DNA of 64,000 nucleotides from Mytilus edulis (taxonomy: Eukaryota; Mollusca; Bivalvia; Mytilida; Mytilidae). Position numbers and translations under genes: made by a program. The notes under the pieces were generated by a model. That model was given only the letters and a program-made list of their open reading frames with translations. It ran no database searches and was not told the origin of the DNA. Shown in pieces: positions 24,712-39,700 of this stretch. Every line of letters begins with the position of its first letter. Position 1 is the stretch's first letter. Location: contig NC_092346.1 in NCBI RefSeq assembly GCF_963676685.1, forward strand, positions 45,753,289-45,817,288, in the 5' to 3' direction.

Positions 24712-27700
24712 TTAATTCAGCTTTTTTGTTAAAGCAACTCCTAATCCAACAAGACCTCCTATAGCCAGTGCAGCTCCGCCCACTATTGCCATGCCCATCA
24801 AACCATCTGTAAACAGAATAAAATCAAAAATCATATGATATCATCTTAAAATATCTTTGAACTTATTTCTATAAATGTCTAAGTGTGACCTCATATATAT
24901 AATATAAGAATATGAAATTCAAATACATATTTTACAAACAATACACTAGTTTAATATAAAAAAAAAAGAAGATGTAGTATGATTGCAAATGAGACAACTC
25001 TCCACAAGAGACTAAAATGACACAGAAATTATAGGTCACTGTACGGCCTTCAAAAATGAGCAAAGCCCATATTGCATAGTCAGCTATAAAAAAATTCTGA
25101 ATATTCATCATCTTCATGTATCTGTCCAAAGTCAGGAATCTTATCAGTGTTGTATTTAGATATATCTCAATGTTGTTATTTTGTAATTTCCTGAATATGC
25201 TATTAATTTTCAAGAGCCAGGTTGATTTAGAGGTTGACATATTGATTAGACACTTGTTTATTGTTGACCCTATGTTGAGCTCAAAACGTCTTCTTTTTTC
25301 TTGGGTTGCCGGAGTCTTTGTCTCATTGATAAATACCTCAAAATCTCCAGTTATCCATAACAAGAATGTATGATAAGGGGAGATAATTAATGGAACAGTA
25401 GAACAAAACCAAGTGATTAATTACAATATACCAACCGAAAACTAGCTTATTAACGCTCATCAAACTAAAACATATGTAATATAAATTGTATATACATTTG
25501 TGTACTTGTACAATCTATCCATATGCCCAAGTTCTATTATATGAAGTTAAAAGCTTACTTAAAGATTGAATTTATGTATTAATAGAAGATGATTTAATCT
25601 CATGAAAAGTAAAATCAGTTCATTTGATAAACTGTTTTTAAGGTATTTTTATGTAATTTTATTATATTGTAGTGAAATTAGAGGTTCAATTAAGATTAAC
25701 TCTGCCGCTTGCAAAAAAAAAAGTGATTATCTTTTTGAATTAATCTACATAAATGATTATTTGGAAAAATCACATTTCAGATATCTAAAGTATATTCTTG
25801 GTGTAAATAAAAAAAGCCTCAAATTGCAGTGTTATCAGAAGTTGCAAGATTTCCTCTTTATTTTTCTGTCATTATATCTATGGTAAAATATGTACACAGG
25901 CTTAACAAATTGGACGAAGGGTTACTTTATGATGCTTATGTTTGTAATAAAATTTTAGATGCAGGAAACATTTATTGTTGGTATTCATCTATGAGATATG
26001 TACTTCAATCACTTGATATACAAATTTGAATACAAAGCTCAATAAACTAATAAAATTTGTAAAATGTATACTTTGTAACAGTTTTAAAACATTTTGGGTG
26101 GACAAAGATCTGATACCTTATCACAAGATAATAGTAAATTAGAAAATTATTTCAACCTCAAGACTGACTTCGTAAAGGAGGCTTATTTATAAATTAAAGA
26201 TTTTAATATAAGAAGAGCTATATGTAAAATGAGAATAAGTGCTCATGATCTTAAAATTGAGAAAGACAGATATAGTAACAAATACATAGAGACTGAGAGA
26301 ACTCAACGTCTATGTCATCACTGCTTATCACATGGATCATATTCTATTCAAGATGAGACCCATTTTACAGTAAATTGTCCTTTATATAATGAACAGAGTA
26401 AATTATTAATTGATAAATTAAACACTTTTTGTCCTAATTTTAAAGAACTACCTAAGGATAAAAAATATTTCTGGCTGTTCACAAATGAGCATTTACCAAC
26501 TCGCATGTGCCTAGGAAATTACATTATTAAAGGTTAAGAAATAAGATCCAGATGTAAACAAAATATTTTTATTATTATGAGATTTGATATAATAGTTATG
26601 TAAGACACATGATCGAGGGGGAGGACAGGGGTAAGGGAGACAGGGAGAAAGGGGGTAGGAGAAAGGAGAAAGGGGGTGGGAGAAAGGAGAGGAAGGCTGG
26701 GAGAAAGGAGAAAAAGTTGGAGAAAAAAATAAAATATCTCTCTTTTTTCCAGTAAATTAAAAAAAAAAAAATAAGGAGAAGAGGGGTAGGAGAAAGGAAA
26801 AGAGGGGTGGGAGAAGGCAGAAGGGTACCCCCCTGTCCTCCCCCTCATGATCCTGTCAATAATGTATGGTATTAGATTTCTGATTAGGTTTTTTTCCCAC
26901 ACATTGTGCATAATATTGTTGTAAAATGATGCACTTTATGGGTTCTTGATTCGATTATAAAAATTCTTATCTTATACCTTTTGATAAGGTCTTTTTGTGA
27001 ATAACTTTTGATAAGGTCTGTTTGTGTATACCTTTTATTAAAAGTGTATCTGTGTATACCTTTCGAGAAGGAGGTTTTGTGTATTCCACTTGATAAGGTG
27101 TTTTTGTGCACACCTTGAAATTACTCTACACAAGATTGAAGATCTTACCTTTCTTCATTTTATCCTCTATATAATGTTTTAAGCCTTGTGCTTGTCTATT
27201 TTCCGGCTCAACTTTTAATAGGGCCTTCGCATATTTTAATGCATCTTCATATTCCTACAAAATTATAAAGAAAATTCTTTTAACAGCAAATCATTCTATG
27301 CTTAATTTTCATATATTACAACTTCCAAACAAATTTTGCATTCTTTTTTCTGTGGGATCTAAAAATTAAATATGTCCTTGTGTTGAGCTTTAAAATATAG
27401 TTGGTTAAAATACAATTATGGACAAAGGAAGATAACTCTAATTTGAAATTTTACTTGAACATCATTGATATTTTAAGTCAGGAACACATATAGGTTTATA
27501 CAGCATGCTCAAACTATATTTACTTGACAAGAAAGTTTCTACACATTCTCAACACAAATTACAAATATCTGATTTAATATATGTGATTAATAATTTATTG
27601 AAAGGATGAGTTTTTTTTTCTCTCAAAATTAGAACCTTAGTGAGCACGCTCACATACCCCACGTCCCCACATTGTTATTGGAGAATATGCCAATATGCAC

Positions 27701-30700
27701 ATCTAAATAGTATGTCCTTATTATCTACAAAATTTCATGAAATTCTGTTGTTCGGTTTCAGAGGAGTTGAGATGACAAACTGTTGCAGAAGTACATTGAA
27801 GCAAATAAGTTCAAAGAGGCTCCTAGAAAAAAAATTGAATCGCAATTTACCCGTCGATTTGCACAACTACATAGTATGTTCTTATTATCTGAAAAAGTTT
27901 CGTGAAATTCTGTTGTGTGGTTTGACAGGAGTTGCGATGACAAACTGTTGCAGTAGTACATTGATGCAAATAAGTTCAAAGGGGCAAAACTCCTAGAAAA
28001 AAAATTGAATCGCAATTTCCCGTCGATTTGCACAACTACATAGTATGTCCTTATTATCCGAAAAGGTTTCGTGAAAATCTGTTGTGTGGTTTGATAGGAG
28101 TTGCGATGACAAACTGTTGCAGTAGTACATTAAAGTAAATAAGTTCAAAGGTGCGTAACTCCTAGAAAAAAAATTGAATCGCAATTTCCCGTCGATATGC
28201 ACAACTACGTAGTATGCCCTTATTATCTGAAAAGGTTTCGTGAAATTCTGTTGTGTGGTTTGAGAGGAGTTGAGATGACAAGAAACAGGACTGACGGACT
28301 GACGGGTCAAAAACATTATTCCTGCGTGGGGTATAATTAAGTCTGTAAATTTTAGTTGAGAACTATCTTGAAAGCCAACCACTTAAGGGTGTTGCAAGAA
28401 TGCAATCTCAACAACAATAAGTGGAGTCACAGACTCATTTTCTTGCTCCCAAATAAAATAGATAAAATACTTCCATTCCTTCAAAAAGATTGGAGTCTGA
28501 TTTATCTCCCCTTTTTTGGCAAAGATGAAAAATAAATCTTACAAAAAAAGTTTTAATATACAGTTGTGATATTGAGATAAAACACATAATGTTCTTCATT
28601 GTAATTTTAAGTCATGAGTTCTGCCTCTCTGTTACAAACATATTCAATGAACCACTTTCCTCTTTAAAAATTGCCATTTCTTATTAAAGATCTAGACCAT
28701 AAAACTGCATTCTGCTATTTTACAATTCGACAAGAGGAAGAAGACACATGATCTACCTTTAACACAAGATTTTTTTTAACTATTTTGAAATTTAACAATT
28801 TAAAATCTAAACCTCTCTCCTTTACCTTGTTAACATGTGATACATACACATTACATTTGCATCATATATCAAATTACACTTTGTTTAAATTTCCTATTAT
28901 ATATATATGAGTCTGTATAACTATTCAAATTTCAGATCACTGATAATATATTATGAATTGTTAAACTACATTTTAAAATTATAATCATGTCAAAAATTAA
29001 ATCACCACCTAAATCATGTGACTTTCCACAATACATTGATGTACTATAATCTATTGTCTGATACTTGTGGTTTTCATTTAGTTGTATTTTAAATGATCAT
29101 GACCTTATTTTTCTGTTTAAATTCTGAGAAGTACATGTAATCAAATATGAAAAACCTAACCTAAATCATTATGCGATTCAAATTTTTACATCATATTATT
29201 TATTAACTTCTGAGAAATAATGTAGTGTACATGTGAAGTGAGGAGTGAGATGACATTTTATAAAAATGGCTACAACCAAGTCAATAAAAGTAAAAACAAT
29301 ACAACAAGAACAAATTCAAGATGGCTGCCTGCAGTGCAAGGGAGATAATAAAGTCCAGTGGAAATGTCAGGAGTGTGCAATGCTGATGTGTAGCAGATGC
29401 AAGGATACAATTCATTCAAAATTGGAAAATGCTGGAACTCATAGGATTTTAGATATCAAAGATATAGGCAAAATAAGCAAGGAGTTATTGCAGCTCAAAG
29501 TCATCAACGAGTTTACTACAGATATGAAAAATATTCATCTTCTTGCATGTTCCTACCAAGACGATTCTGTATGGTTAGGGGACAATGCACTTGAAGTTGT
29601 GCAACATGTTAAACCAGAAAAAGACAGCATCAAAATTTTATCCAGTTTTAACATCAGGGTTTATGACATGGCAGCTATTTCTCCTTATGATATTCTTTTG
29701 TCAGTTGCAGGAGAGAAGTTGAAGTTAATAAGCGGGAAAACTGGACAAATGACTGATTCCAAGTTTGACATTACACCATTAATAACCGCTGGAATTCATG
29801 TTACAAGGGACCAGAAAATAATAATAGGTGTTATTCCTGCAGGATCAGCATTTACTGCTGAAGGAAAGCGCTCTGTGATTGTAATGGACAAGGGAGGCGG
29901 GCACCTCATGGAATACGAACAAAGCAATGGAAATCCACTATTCAAAGTTCCTTTTCGGATTACTTCAACAAAATGTGGTAATATATGTGTTGTTGACCAG
30001 CTGGACAAGGAAGGTAGAGGAAGACTTGTTGTGCTTAAGCAAAATGGAGACATTTTACAAATTTACACAGGTCTTCATACCAAACCTGACAAACAATTTC
30101 AACCAAGAGATGTAATTACAACACAATCAGACAAGATTGTTTTGGCAGACCCGTACAACCATAGCTTACATATTTTGACCTGTGATGGAGAAATTCTTGA
30201 ATATTACTCTACAAGGACAAATGAAATAGATGGCCCATATTCTCTGGCTCTAAACAAAGATGGTCATCTTTACACAGGGTGTGCCACTTTAATAGGGAGT
30301 TCACACTCTGCTAAACTATACAAATTTGAATATTCTTTATTTTAAATGAAAACTGATTTATATGCCTGCATGAACAAGATAATTTTAGATATATATTAAA
30401 TTTTTGTAATGATAATTAAATATAAGAGTTTTATCTATTTAAAAACAAGAGGCTTCTTGTAGTCTGTATACTGTGGATTCATTTTTATTCGTGGTATACC
30501 AATTTTCGTGGGTTTCGTGGGTCACAGCGAACAACGAATTTAAGAATTCAACGAAGTATAATCCCGATAAATATGTATGGAGTCGGATGCTTATTTTCGG
30601 TTATGTTGTGCAGTTTTAGTATGGTGTTGAATAGCGATGAACATTGTAATATAACACGTGTTTTTTATTGAATGAAGATACAAGTATTTTAATTAAATCA

Positions 30701-33700
30701 ATAATAAATATATCGAATATCAGTGATAATTTACTTTTTAAATTTGATTAAAACTGTTCATGGAAAATAACTGCAAGTTGTTAACTACCTTGTCATAGTT
30801 TGGTTTACTAGTGATTGAAAATCAATAGGATTAAGTACGGCAATATTGCCCGTAGGTTATATTGTTTATGACAGGAACATTTATTTTCACACCTTTTACT
30901 TATAGGACTGTTTATTATATCGTGATTAGGGATAGGAGCTTCCAATCAAAAAGTTTTGATTGCCTTATAGAATTCCGACAAGCATTTATAAATTGTAAAA
31001 CAAACAAATAATTAGTTGTCTTTGTCCATTATTGCAATAGAAGTTTTCAATGAAGACGTTAACTTAAAATGACCAAGCGAGAATTTTGACAATTCAAAAC
31101 TTTTTCAGTGGATTCCTTTTTTTTTTTTTTTTTATTATTGATCAAACAAGGAGGTTATATGACCTCCTAAATCACAAAGAAATTCACGAATTTTTTTATT
31201 TTTTTTTTGTTATCAGCGATCCACGAATTTACGTATACCACGAAACGTCTTTTTTCTCTCTCCACGAAAATTGATACCCACGAAAATAAATGAATCCACA
31301 GTAGTTTATGGTTCTGAAGATATTACTACATAATTTATATGCCTTTAATATTTTGATACAATGTAGTAATAAGGTCTAGGGAGGGGATCTTAATTTCTAT
31401 ATTCTTTATTCTTTAGAAAACTTTTTCTATTCTATATGATTTTAAGAACATTTTTTGCCATTCATTAACTTCTAGTACCATTTTTCTCTATTCTTTGTTG
31501 TTCCCTGTGTAAATTTTCAGAGCCCATCATGCAAGGGCTTACAAGCCTGTCAAGGACGTTAAAAAACACCAGTTAGTTTGAACAGAAGTTCATCCCGATA
31601 TGAATGTAGTTTTTGCTACTGGATGTTAATCACCAATGCACCATCATCATTTTTAAAGCAGAAGACTCAGGAAAATACTGCAAATTTTTAACCTGATTTA
31701 AATAACTTAAGATTTGTAATGGATTCTATAAGTCCTTCATCGAAATTCTGTTTTAAAATATTTGTCTACAAATTTTATGGTGAAAATGTGAATTCCCAAA
31801 TGGTTTCAATGAATATGAGTTATTATTGCTTATCTTAAATACTTATTCACAGCTCAGTGATAATTCTGATAACAGAGCTTAGCTAGTATTTATAATCAAA
31901 ACTTGACGCATGAACATTGGGTTAAGTGATGCATTCTGATTCATAGATACAAATTGTCTTCTTACCATCAATTCCCTTCAGTTTCAAAACAGTTTTTTTC
32001 TAATTGTAGAGGAGAAGACACTTGAAATTTGGCCTATCGGAATAAAAATTGCTTCTAGGAGCAATATTTTTTATCCGATTTAATTCAAACGAGGACAAGT
32101 TGTCACCTAATGATTTATCCTTTTTGATTTAATTAAAAGGAAATTAAAGACTCTGTAAATATGTATGTTTTTAAACAAATGTTTAAGTTTGCTGAAATTT
32201 GAGAATATAAAAACAAAAAGATGTGGTATCATTTCTTAAGAGACAACTCTTCACCAGAAACATAAAAGTTAACAACTATATAGGTCACAGTACAACATTT
32301 GACAATGAGCATAACCCAGAACCCATAACCCATACTACAAAGTAAGCTATAAAAGGCAAAAAAAAACACAGATATAAAACAATTCAAACTAAAAAACTAA
32401 CAGTCTGATTTATGTACAAAATGAAACAACAAATATATACAGCAACAATCAAGCACTGAAACACAGGCTTTTGACTTGCTTAAAACCTGAAATTTAAACC
32501 ATCTAACAAAAAAATAATATAAATAATACTCACTTTTAACCTTGTATATCCAAGTGATAAACAAAATAAATAATCTCTTTTTCCTTCATCTTCCTTTATT
32601 CTTCTAAATAAATCTGAAAAAAAAACATGTATACGGTATGTATAAGTTTATAAATTGGAATCTGTCCTTCAATATTCATTAATCTCTCCAATATTCTCTG
32701 TATTTCAATTTTTAATCAGTACATTGTATTTGCAATGGAAGATTGCCATAATTATAATGAAAACAAGTCCATGGTTTAAGGAGACAACACCTTAAATATA
32801 TCATCTATATTTCTATGGTTAATAGTTTTACCTTCTAAAAGTGCAATTCCTTTCTTTGTATCAGAGTGAGCTTTACCCCTGATTAAACACCAAGCATATT
32901 CAAATTGTGCTTTTTCATCAACAACACCTCGTTTGACTTGCTCTTGATATAAGATCTGAAATTTCTGAAAAAATTAAAAATTCAGAAAGTAGAGAAAGGG
33001 GAGTTACAGAGGAGAAAATTACAACAAGTATGCCTGTATGTTAATATGACATCAAAAGTTTAAGACTGACAGATTTCTAAATAGCGATAAGGTGTATTAT
33101 ATGTAAACTTGTGTTTAACTACACACTGTCACTGAAAGATTTAGCCTTGCTTTTCTTCTTCTTTTTTTTCTTTTTTTTTTTAACTCTTTCACTATCCAAT
33201 AAATGCTATCAGAGCATATGTGTATATAGTCCCATTTTTGGTCAGGGTTGTGAACCTTAAAAGGTTTTAAATGTGTAATAATGCAGTATATTTTTTGTGA
33301 ACTGCTGTCTCTCTGACAGTGACAGTTCTGTACACTGTCACCAGTCAGGGGACTTACTTAAATGAGTGATTTTTAAATCACTTATTTAAGTAGCAAATTC
33401 GAAATTTTGTCATAAATTGTGATTTTGTAGTTTTACTAAAATTTTAAACACATAGGTTTAGATAAATATCTTTTCATTAGTAAAATTGAAAAAAAATGAA
33501 CTTTTTGTTTCTTTTAAGTAGAAAGGTTTATGCCTTTGGTGCAATAATTTAGCTGCAAATTCTATTTTAGTGGATAAAATGCTATAATAATGGCCTTACT
33601 TAAGGAACTGATACTTTCTTAACAGATTTTTCCTGTACAGTTCAAGGTTTCATCTTTCAGATTATGTAATAAAAATCTACTGTTCGCGATAAAAATTTCA

Positions 33701-36700
33701 CTGTTTGGGGGTGTTGAAATTAGTGGGGGTTATTAGAATAATGATACTTACATACTTAAAGAAGTGATTATTTGGAAGGAAATTGAGGTATGATACTTAA
33801 ACAAGTGATTTTTATGTCCTTGTCCTAAATTCATTACAAGTTCATCACCTGACATGACCTGGTGTAGAATATTGCGTTGTGTATTTTATCGTAAGTTATC
33901 TAAGGCGTTAAAGATAGAACTACGTCTGCCATTATACGTTTCTATTCAATACAACATAAAGTATAACAATAACGCGACGTCACAAAGATAGCGGCCGTAC
34001 CGCAAAAAGGTACGTTAATATTAGCGCAATTCTTAACATTCTGGGGCCGCAGAAAATGATATTTAACTTAAATTTGAAATACAATATGAAAAATTCGTAA
34101 ATTGTGACATAAAATGAAATAAAATCATAGTTAAAGTCTCTCAATAGTTTTTTAACTGTTCACGTCTGAATAATTTAACACTTTCACAAGTCTATATAAT
34201 AACCGTAGTTAATTGAACAGTCTATACATCCACTAATTTCTCCAGGGCAGAAAGTTCTCCAGGGCAGAAAAGTTCATTCACTGTCATCATGTGTACTGCG
34301 TATTTCCAACGGATAGAGCTTCACAATCGGACGGTTGGTAATTCCTGTGTCGGTCTTGATAACAGCTGATCGAATGAGTCCATCCTTTCCACGAACTAAA
34401 TCTTGTACAACTGCTAATTTCCACATTATTCGATTTGTGTCATTGTGTACTTGTACAATGTCACCTATTTGTATTGTTTGTTCGTTTCTTCCAGATGTAC
34501 GGTGGAATTCAGAGTGACGTCAGATATTCGTGTTTCCATCTTGAGCGAAAATGGTTGATTAGTTCATTATTTCTCTGTAGATTTTTATTCAGTTTCACGT
34601 GCAAGTCTTCTGAAGTAACACTGTCAATATTCTGTTCCGATTGGTTGTCAAGTCGACGACCATATAACAGGTGCGCTGGCGTCAGCGGTTCGGGATCTTT
34701 AATATCAGTAGAAATGTGATTTATAGGACGATTATTTAGAGTTCCCTCGATTTCGATTACAATTGTATTCAACATTTCCGTAGTGACACATGACTTTCCT
34801 AGTATTACTTTAATTGACTTTTTCGTGAGTCCAATTAGGCTTTCCCAAAAGCCTCCAAACCACAGTGCTCGGTTGGGTATAAATTTCCACTCAGTTCCTT
34901 GATCGGCAAGTTTTTCTTGTATTCGGTTGTCTTTGCTTGATCTTGTAATCTTTTCGGCGGCTGCCTTGAAGGTTGTTGCATTATCGGACAACATAATCCT
35001 TGGTGTAGATCTTCTAGCGACAAATCTTTTAAAAGCAAGCATGAAAGACTCCTCGGTTAAATCTGTGACTATCTCCAAGTGTATAGCTCGTGTAGCGGCG
35101 CAAGTGAATAAACAAATATATGTTTTGCTTAATTCGTTGTGTTTTCCTTTTGTATACAAAGCTCCTGTGAAATCAACGCCGGTTACTGAAAAAGGATAAT
35201 CGTAGTTGACTCGATCTTTAGGAAGCGGTGGCGGATCGGGTGCGCTGTAAGGCATTCCTGATATTTTAATGCATTGAACGCATTTACGAATTTGTGATTT
35301 TACGCACTGTCTTATTCTCGGTATCCAATATTTCTGTTGAATATATGCGATTGTACTGTTAAGTCCGGCATGAAAAGTCTTTGTGTGTGCATCCATTACG
35401 ATAAAGGACATAAGACTGTGGTGTGTTGGCAATAACAACGGATATTTAGTACTCTCCTTAACAGGTGCGTTTTGTATTCTCCCGGTACAACGTAGTAATC
35501 CGCTTTTGTCTGTATAAAGTTTAAGTTGTCGAACAAGTTGCACTTTTTTCTGTGAAGATGAATTCAAGCTTTCAATTTCATCCTTAAATGTTTGCTGTTG
35601 TGCTGTTACTATTAGAACTTCTAATGCTTTACATCGCTCCTCAACACTGATAAATCCGATTGTTCGTTCTCTTGAGTTCCGTAAATTCTGTATAAAGCGC
35701 AAGACGTATGCTGTTACTCTAATTGCTTTTTCTAAAGATCTGTATCGTTGTATATCTATACATGAAATTGTCTGTGTTGAAGCATTTGTACTTTCATCTT
35801 CTGTATTTTCATCACTAACAGTTACCATCGTGCTGCAATCTTCAATTTTCCTTGTCCATGTCGGCCAATTTTTACGATTTAAAATCCATTGTGGACCGTT
35901 CATCCATAAGCTGTTGTTATAAAGTTGTTAAGCGTAAATTCCGCGAGTTAAGTAATCAGCTGGATTGTCATCTGTTGGACAATAATTCCATTCAGCATTC
36001 TCTGTTAATTTTCGTATTTCTTTAAGTCGATTTTCTACGAACGGTTTTAATATTTTTGACGATTTAATCCAACTCAAAACAATCTGACTATCGCTCCACA
36101 TATACACATGTTCTGTTGTTATGACTTTAAGAAGATGCGTTGCTAATCTGGCGCCGATAAGCGCGCCCATAAGTTCTAAACGTGGTAATGAAATCGGTTT
36201 AACGGGTACTACTCTGTTTTTAGCCATGACAAGGATCGATGAATTTGCTGTAACTAAGTAAGCACAAGCTCCGTATGCTAACTGACTGGCGTCTGTGAAA
36301 ATATGTAGTGACGTTTTCTCGTTAAATACTCCTTCCGTTAACATTCGTGGAAATACTATTTTGGTAGCCTCCTTGATATCTAAAGCTATTACCTGCCATT
36401 TACTTCTCAGTTTGTCGGACAAACATTCATCCCAATCCAACTTTGCCTTCCATAATTAGTCTGCATAAACAGCTTAGCTTTCGCCGTAATTGGCGTGATT
36501 AATCCAAGGGGGTTGAAAATTCTAGACGATGTGCGCAAAACCTCACGTTTTGTTATCATTTTGTCCTTTTCCATAAATTCAATCTGTTGAAATTTCAAAT
36601 CATCGGATTCCCTATCCCATCTCATGCCTAAAATTTTGACTATGTCGTCATTGTCGCCGATCTTGTCTAGTCCTGCGACGTTCTGTAATTCCGTACTATT

Positions 36701-39700
36701 AGAATTCCAAGACCGTAAGTTGAATCCTGCTTCTGACAATAATTTTCTTGACTCCGTGTAGAATTTCAAAAGTGATTGTTCATCTGTAAAACTGGTCAGA
36801 ACGTTATCCACGTATAAGTTTCTCTGTAATTCAGTTGATGTAGTTGACGGATTGTCTCTAAAATGTTTCATTAGTGTGGCGCTTAACATGAATGGCGAAC
36901 AGGTGGCGCCGAAAAGTACAACTTTAAACCGGTAAGTAATCAAACGGCTTTCTGTGTCCATGTGATTTTCTAACCAATAAAATCTTGTGACATCTCTGTC
37001 ATCAACATCTAATTCAATATGCAAAAATGCTTTTTCAATATCTGCTGTAACTGCATATTTGTACATTCTAAAGCGTACTAATATCTCCGTCAAATCAGTC
37101 ATAATTGGTGGATATGTTGCTAGGCAATCGTTAAGACAAGGGCTATTGTCGTTCGCTCTACAGCTACAGTTATATACTATGCGTATCGGGGTGGTGACTG
37201 AATCCTTTTTTACGGGATGATGCGGAATGTAATGAACCTTGTTTGTGCATGTAATTTCATCACATACCTTTTCAATGAATCCTCTTTGTTCTTGGTCTGT
37301 AATTATCTCACCATACTTTTGGAACATCTCCGGATCCTTCTTCAGTCGACGAATAACGCTTTCCGTTCTGCGTTTTGCGATGTCTTTATTTGTCGGTAGT
37401 TCTGGCGCATTCTCTCTCCATGGTAATTTCGCAATATACTTATCATTTTTCTTCGTAATAGAGGTTTGTAAGTAATTTTCAATTGATTCAGCTAGGTCTG
37501 GATCATTTTGTTCTTTAACGTCAATTCCCAACGATTCAAGCTTCCAAAATTGTTCAAGATCGCACTCTTCTTGTTTGTGACAAACTAGTATATTCATCAT
37601 TGAGAAAGATGCATTGCTGGTTCGTGTAGGGACAGGACCGGAAAGTAAATATCCAATTTTCGAGCTAACTGCGGTTGGACCGTTTCTACGCACTATTTTG
37701 TCTTGAACTATGTCCCAGTAGAAATCACCTCCAATTAATAAGGATATTTCAAATTGCTCTCCATCCATGACTGGGTGTGCTAATTGTAGACCACGTAAAT
37801 AAGAAAACTTCTGCGTTATTCCTATGTTGTGAGTTTGAAGTGGTGAAGCAATGGTTGGTACAATTAAAACTTTAATAGGGATTAATTCTCCTTCGGTAGA
37901 GTTAAGATTAATTGTTGTTTTGTCAAGATTTCTCACCTTTTTTGTAGTACTTCCAAATGTAGCTATACTTAATGTTTCAGAACCTTCTTTTTTAATGTCC
38001 AATTTAGCTGCTAGTTCTTCCGTTATAAATGAGCGCTGAGCTCCCTCGTCAAAGAGTATTCTATGTGTAAATACATCTATACAGTGTACATGTATTTTTG
38101 TGAACGACTGGACTGAATGCGGTTTTCAGTAAAACAGTGGACCTTTCTTCGCTAGCGGTATACAACATAGAAGTTTCTGTGTCTACTTTATTTTGCGATT
38201 GTTCAGTTTCAATATGATGTTTATTTCAGTACGAGTTCTGTTTACATAATGAAGAGTGATGCTTCCGGTGGCAACACTTACACATATTCTTGGATTTGCA
38301 ATCGGCTATTTTATGCTTACCTAAACAATTAAAGCATAATCTCTTTCCTTTATAATGGCTACTCTTTTATCGTGATCTATGATATCTTTACATTCGTTAG
38401 GCCAGTGGTTTCCGTCACAATATGTGCATTGTTTCTTCCGATTCGAGTTGAATGATTTGTCTGTTGTGTTTATCGGACGGGTTTTATCTGTAGTTACTCG
38501 TTTAACGCCTGTTATGAAATTTGCGCTAGGAGTGGCGGTTGAATACGTCTGCGTATAATCTCCGTATCCGGACTCTTGAATAGAAATCTCTTTACCTATC
38601 GCGTTTCTAAGCGATTGAATATTCCAACTGTCGCTCCCGTTTTCTCGTGTTATATTTTTTCATACTTCATGCGGTATCTTCCCGAGAATTACTGGTATCA
38701 ATAGCGATCCGTACATTTCCTGACATTGTCCAAGAGACTCTAGACCCTGTATGTAAGCTTCTGATTTGTCATGAAATGTTCTCAAACTTTCTAATGTATC
38801 ATGTGGTGCGGGTATATCAAGTAGTGCTCTCATATATGCATTTATGATTTTATGTGGTTGCCCATAGCGGTTTCTCAATAATTCAATTGCTTTGTGGTAG
38901 TTTGGATTTGTCATGGTCAATCCTGAAATTACGTTTGCAGCTTCAAATTGAAGCAATGAGTTCAAGTACGAAAATTTCTGAATGTCAGTTAATGTGTGAT
39001 TGTGATGAATCGTGGTCTCGTATGAATCCCAGAAATATTGCCATTGTAGAATGTCTCCATTAAAATTGGGAAGAGATAGCTTTGGTAGGCGATGGTTATT
39101 ACTTGAGGTCGAACTTGACTGAGATAATGGCTGACTTGTGTGAGTGAAGGGGTTTGTGTACAGAACAAACTCTGGTGCGTTTGAATCTAGTATAGAAGAT
39201 GTTGCGTTTGTTACGGGCTTTAAGAACTTCTTAAATTTTCGAATTTTACCCTCTAAATCTAAATAATACTCATCTGTTTCAAGAATTTCATTTGTAATAT
39301 CTTCTGATTCGACTGCATTTAATATCTGTTCATCTATTGAGGCTTACGTCTTCTTTTTCTTCTCAATTGCTTCGAGCAATGTTGATACTTCCTCCGTGTC
39401 TATTTGTGAATCTCCGATGGCTTCCTCCAGTTTTTTGAAAACTTTTGTTACTGCTGCTTTGTTCCCCGCTCTCAAGGATTTTAATCGGCTGATGTCCATT
39501 CTCTCCGTTTGAAGTCACGGCACCAATGTAGAATATTGCGTTGTGTATTTTATCGTAAGTTATCTAAGGCGTTAAAGATAGAACTACGTCTGCCATTATA
39601 CGTTTCTATTCAATACAACATAAAGTATAACAATAACGCGACGTCACAAAGATAGCTGCCGTACCGCAAAAAGGTACGTTAATATTAGCGCAATTCTTAA

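Noticed and set aside
24932..25363. 143-codon minus-strand frame in FIS1 intron 4
   Set aside because: Partly formed by the dispersed short repeat at 24958-25100. There is no splice relation to FIS1 exons.
26534..26911. 125-codon proline/serine-rich minus-strand frame
   Set aside because: It is the translation of the polypurine minisatellite complement, with low-complexity SPxPF repeats.
26600..28335. CRISPR-like regular repeats
   Set aside because: The repeats here are directly adjacent or irregular minisatellites without unique spacers, in animal DNA.
27758..28382. Two cysteine-containing minus-strand frames with repeated NLFASMYYCNSLSSQLL
   Set aside because: The protein repeats simply reflect the 168-bp DNA tandem array. 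Nothing suggests translation.
34927..35199. Plus-strand frames opposite the BEL integrase and reverse transcriptase
   Set aside because: Mirror frames of the minus-strand retrotransposon genes.
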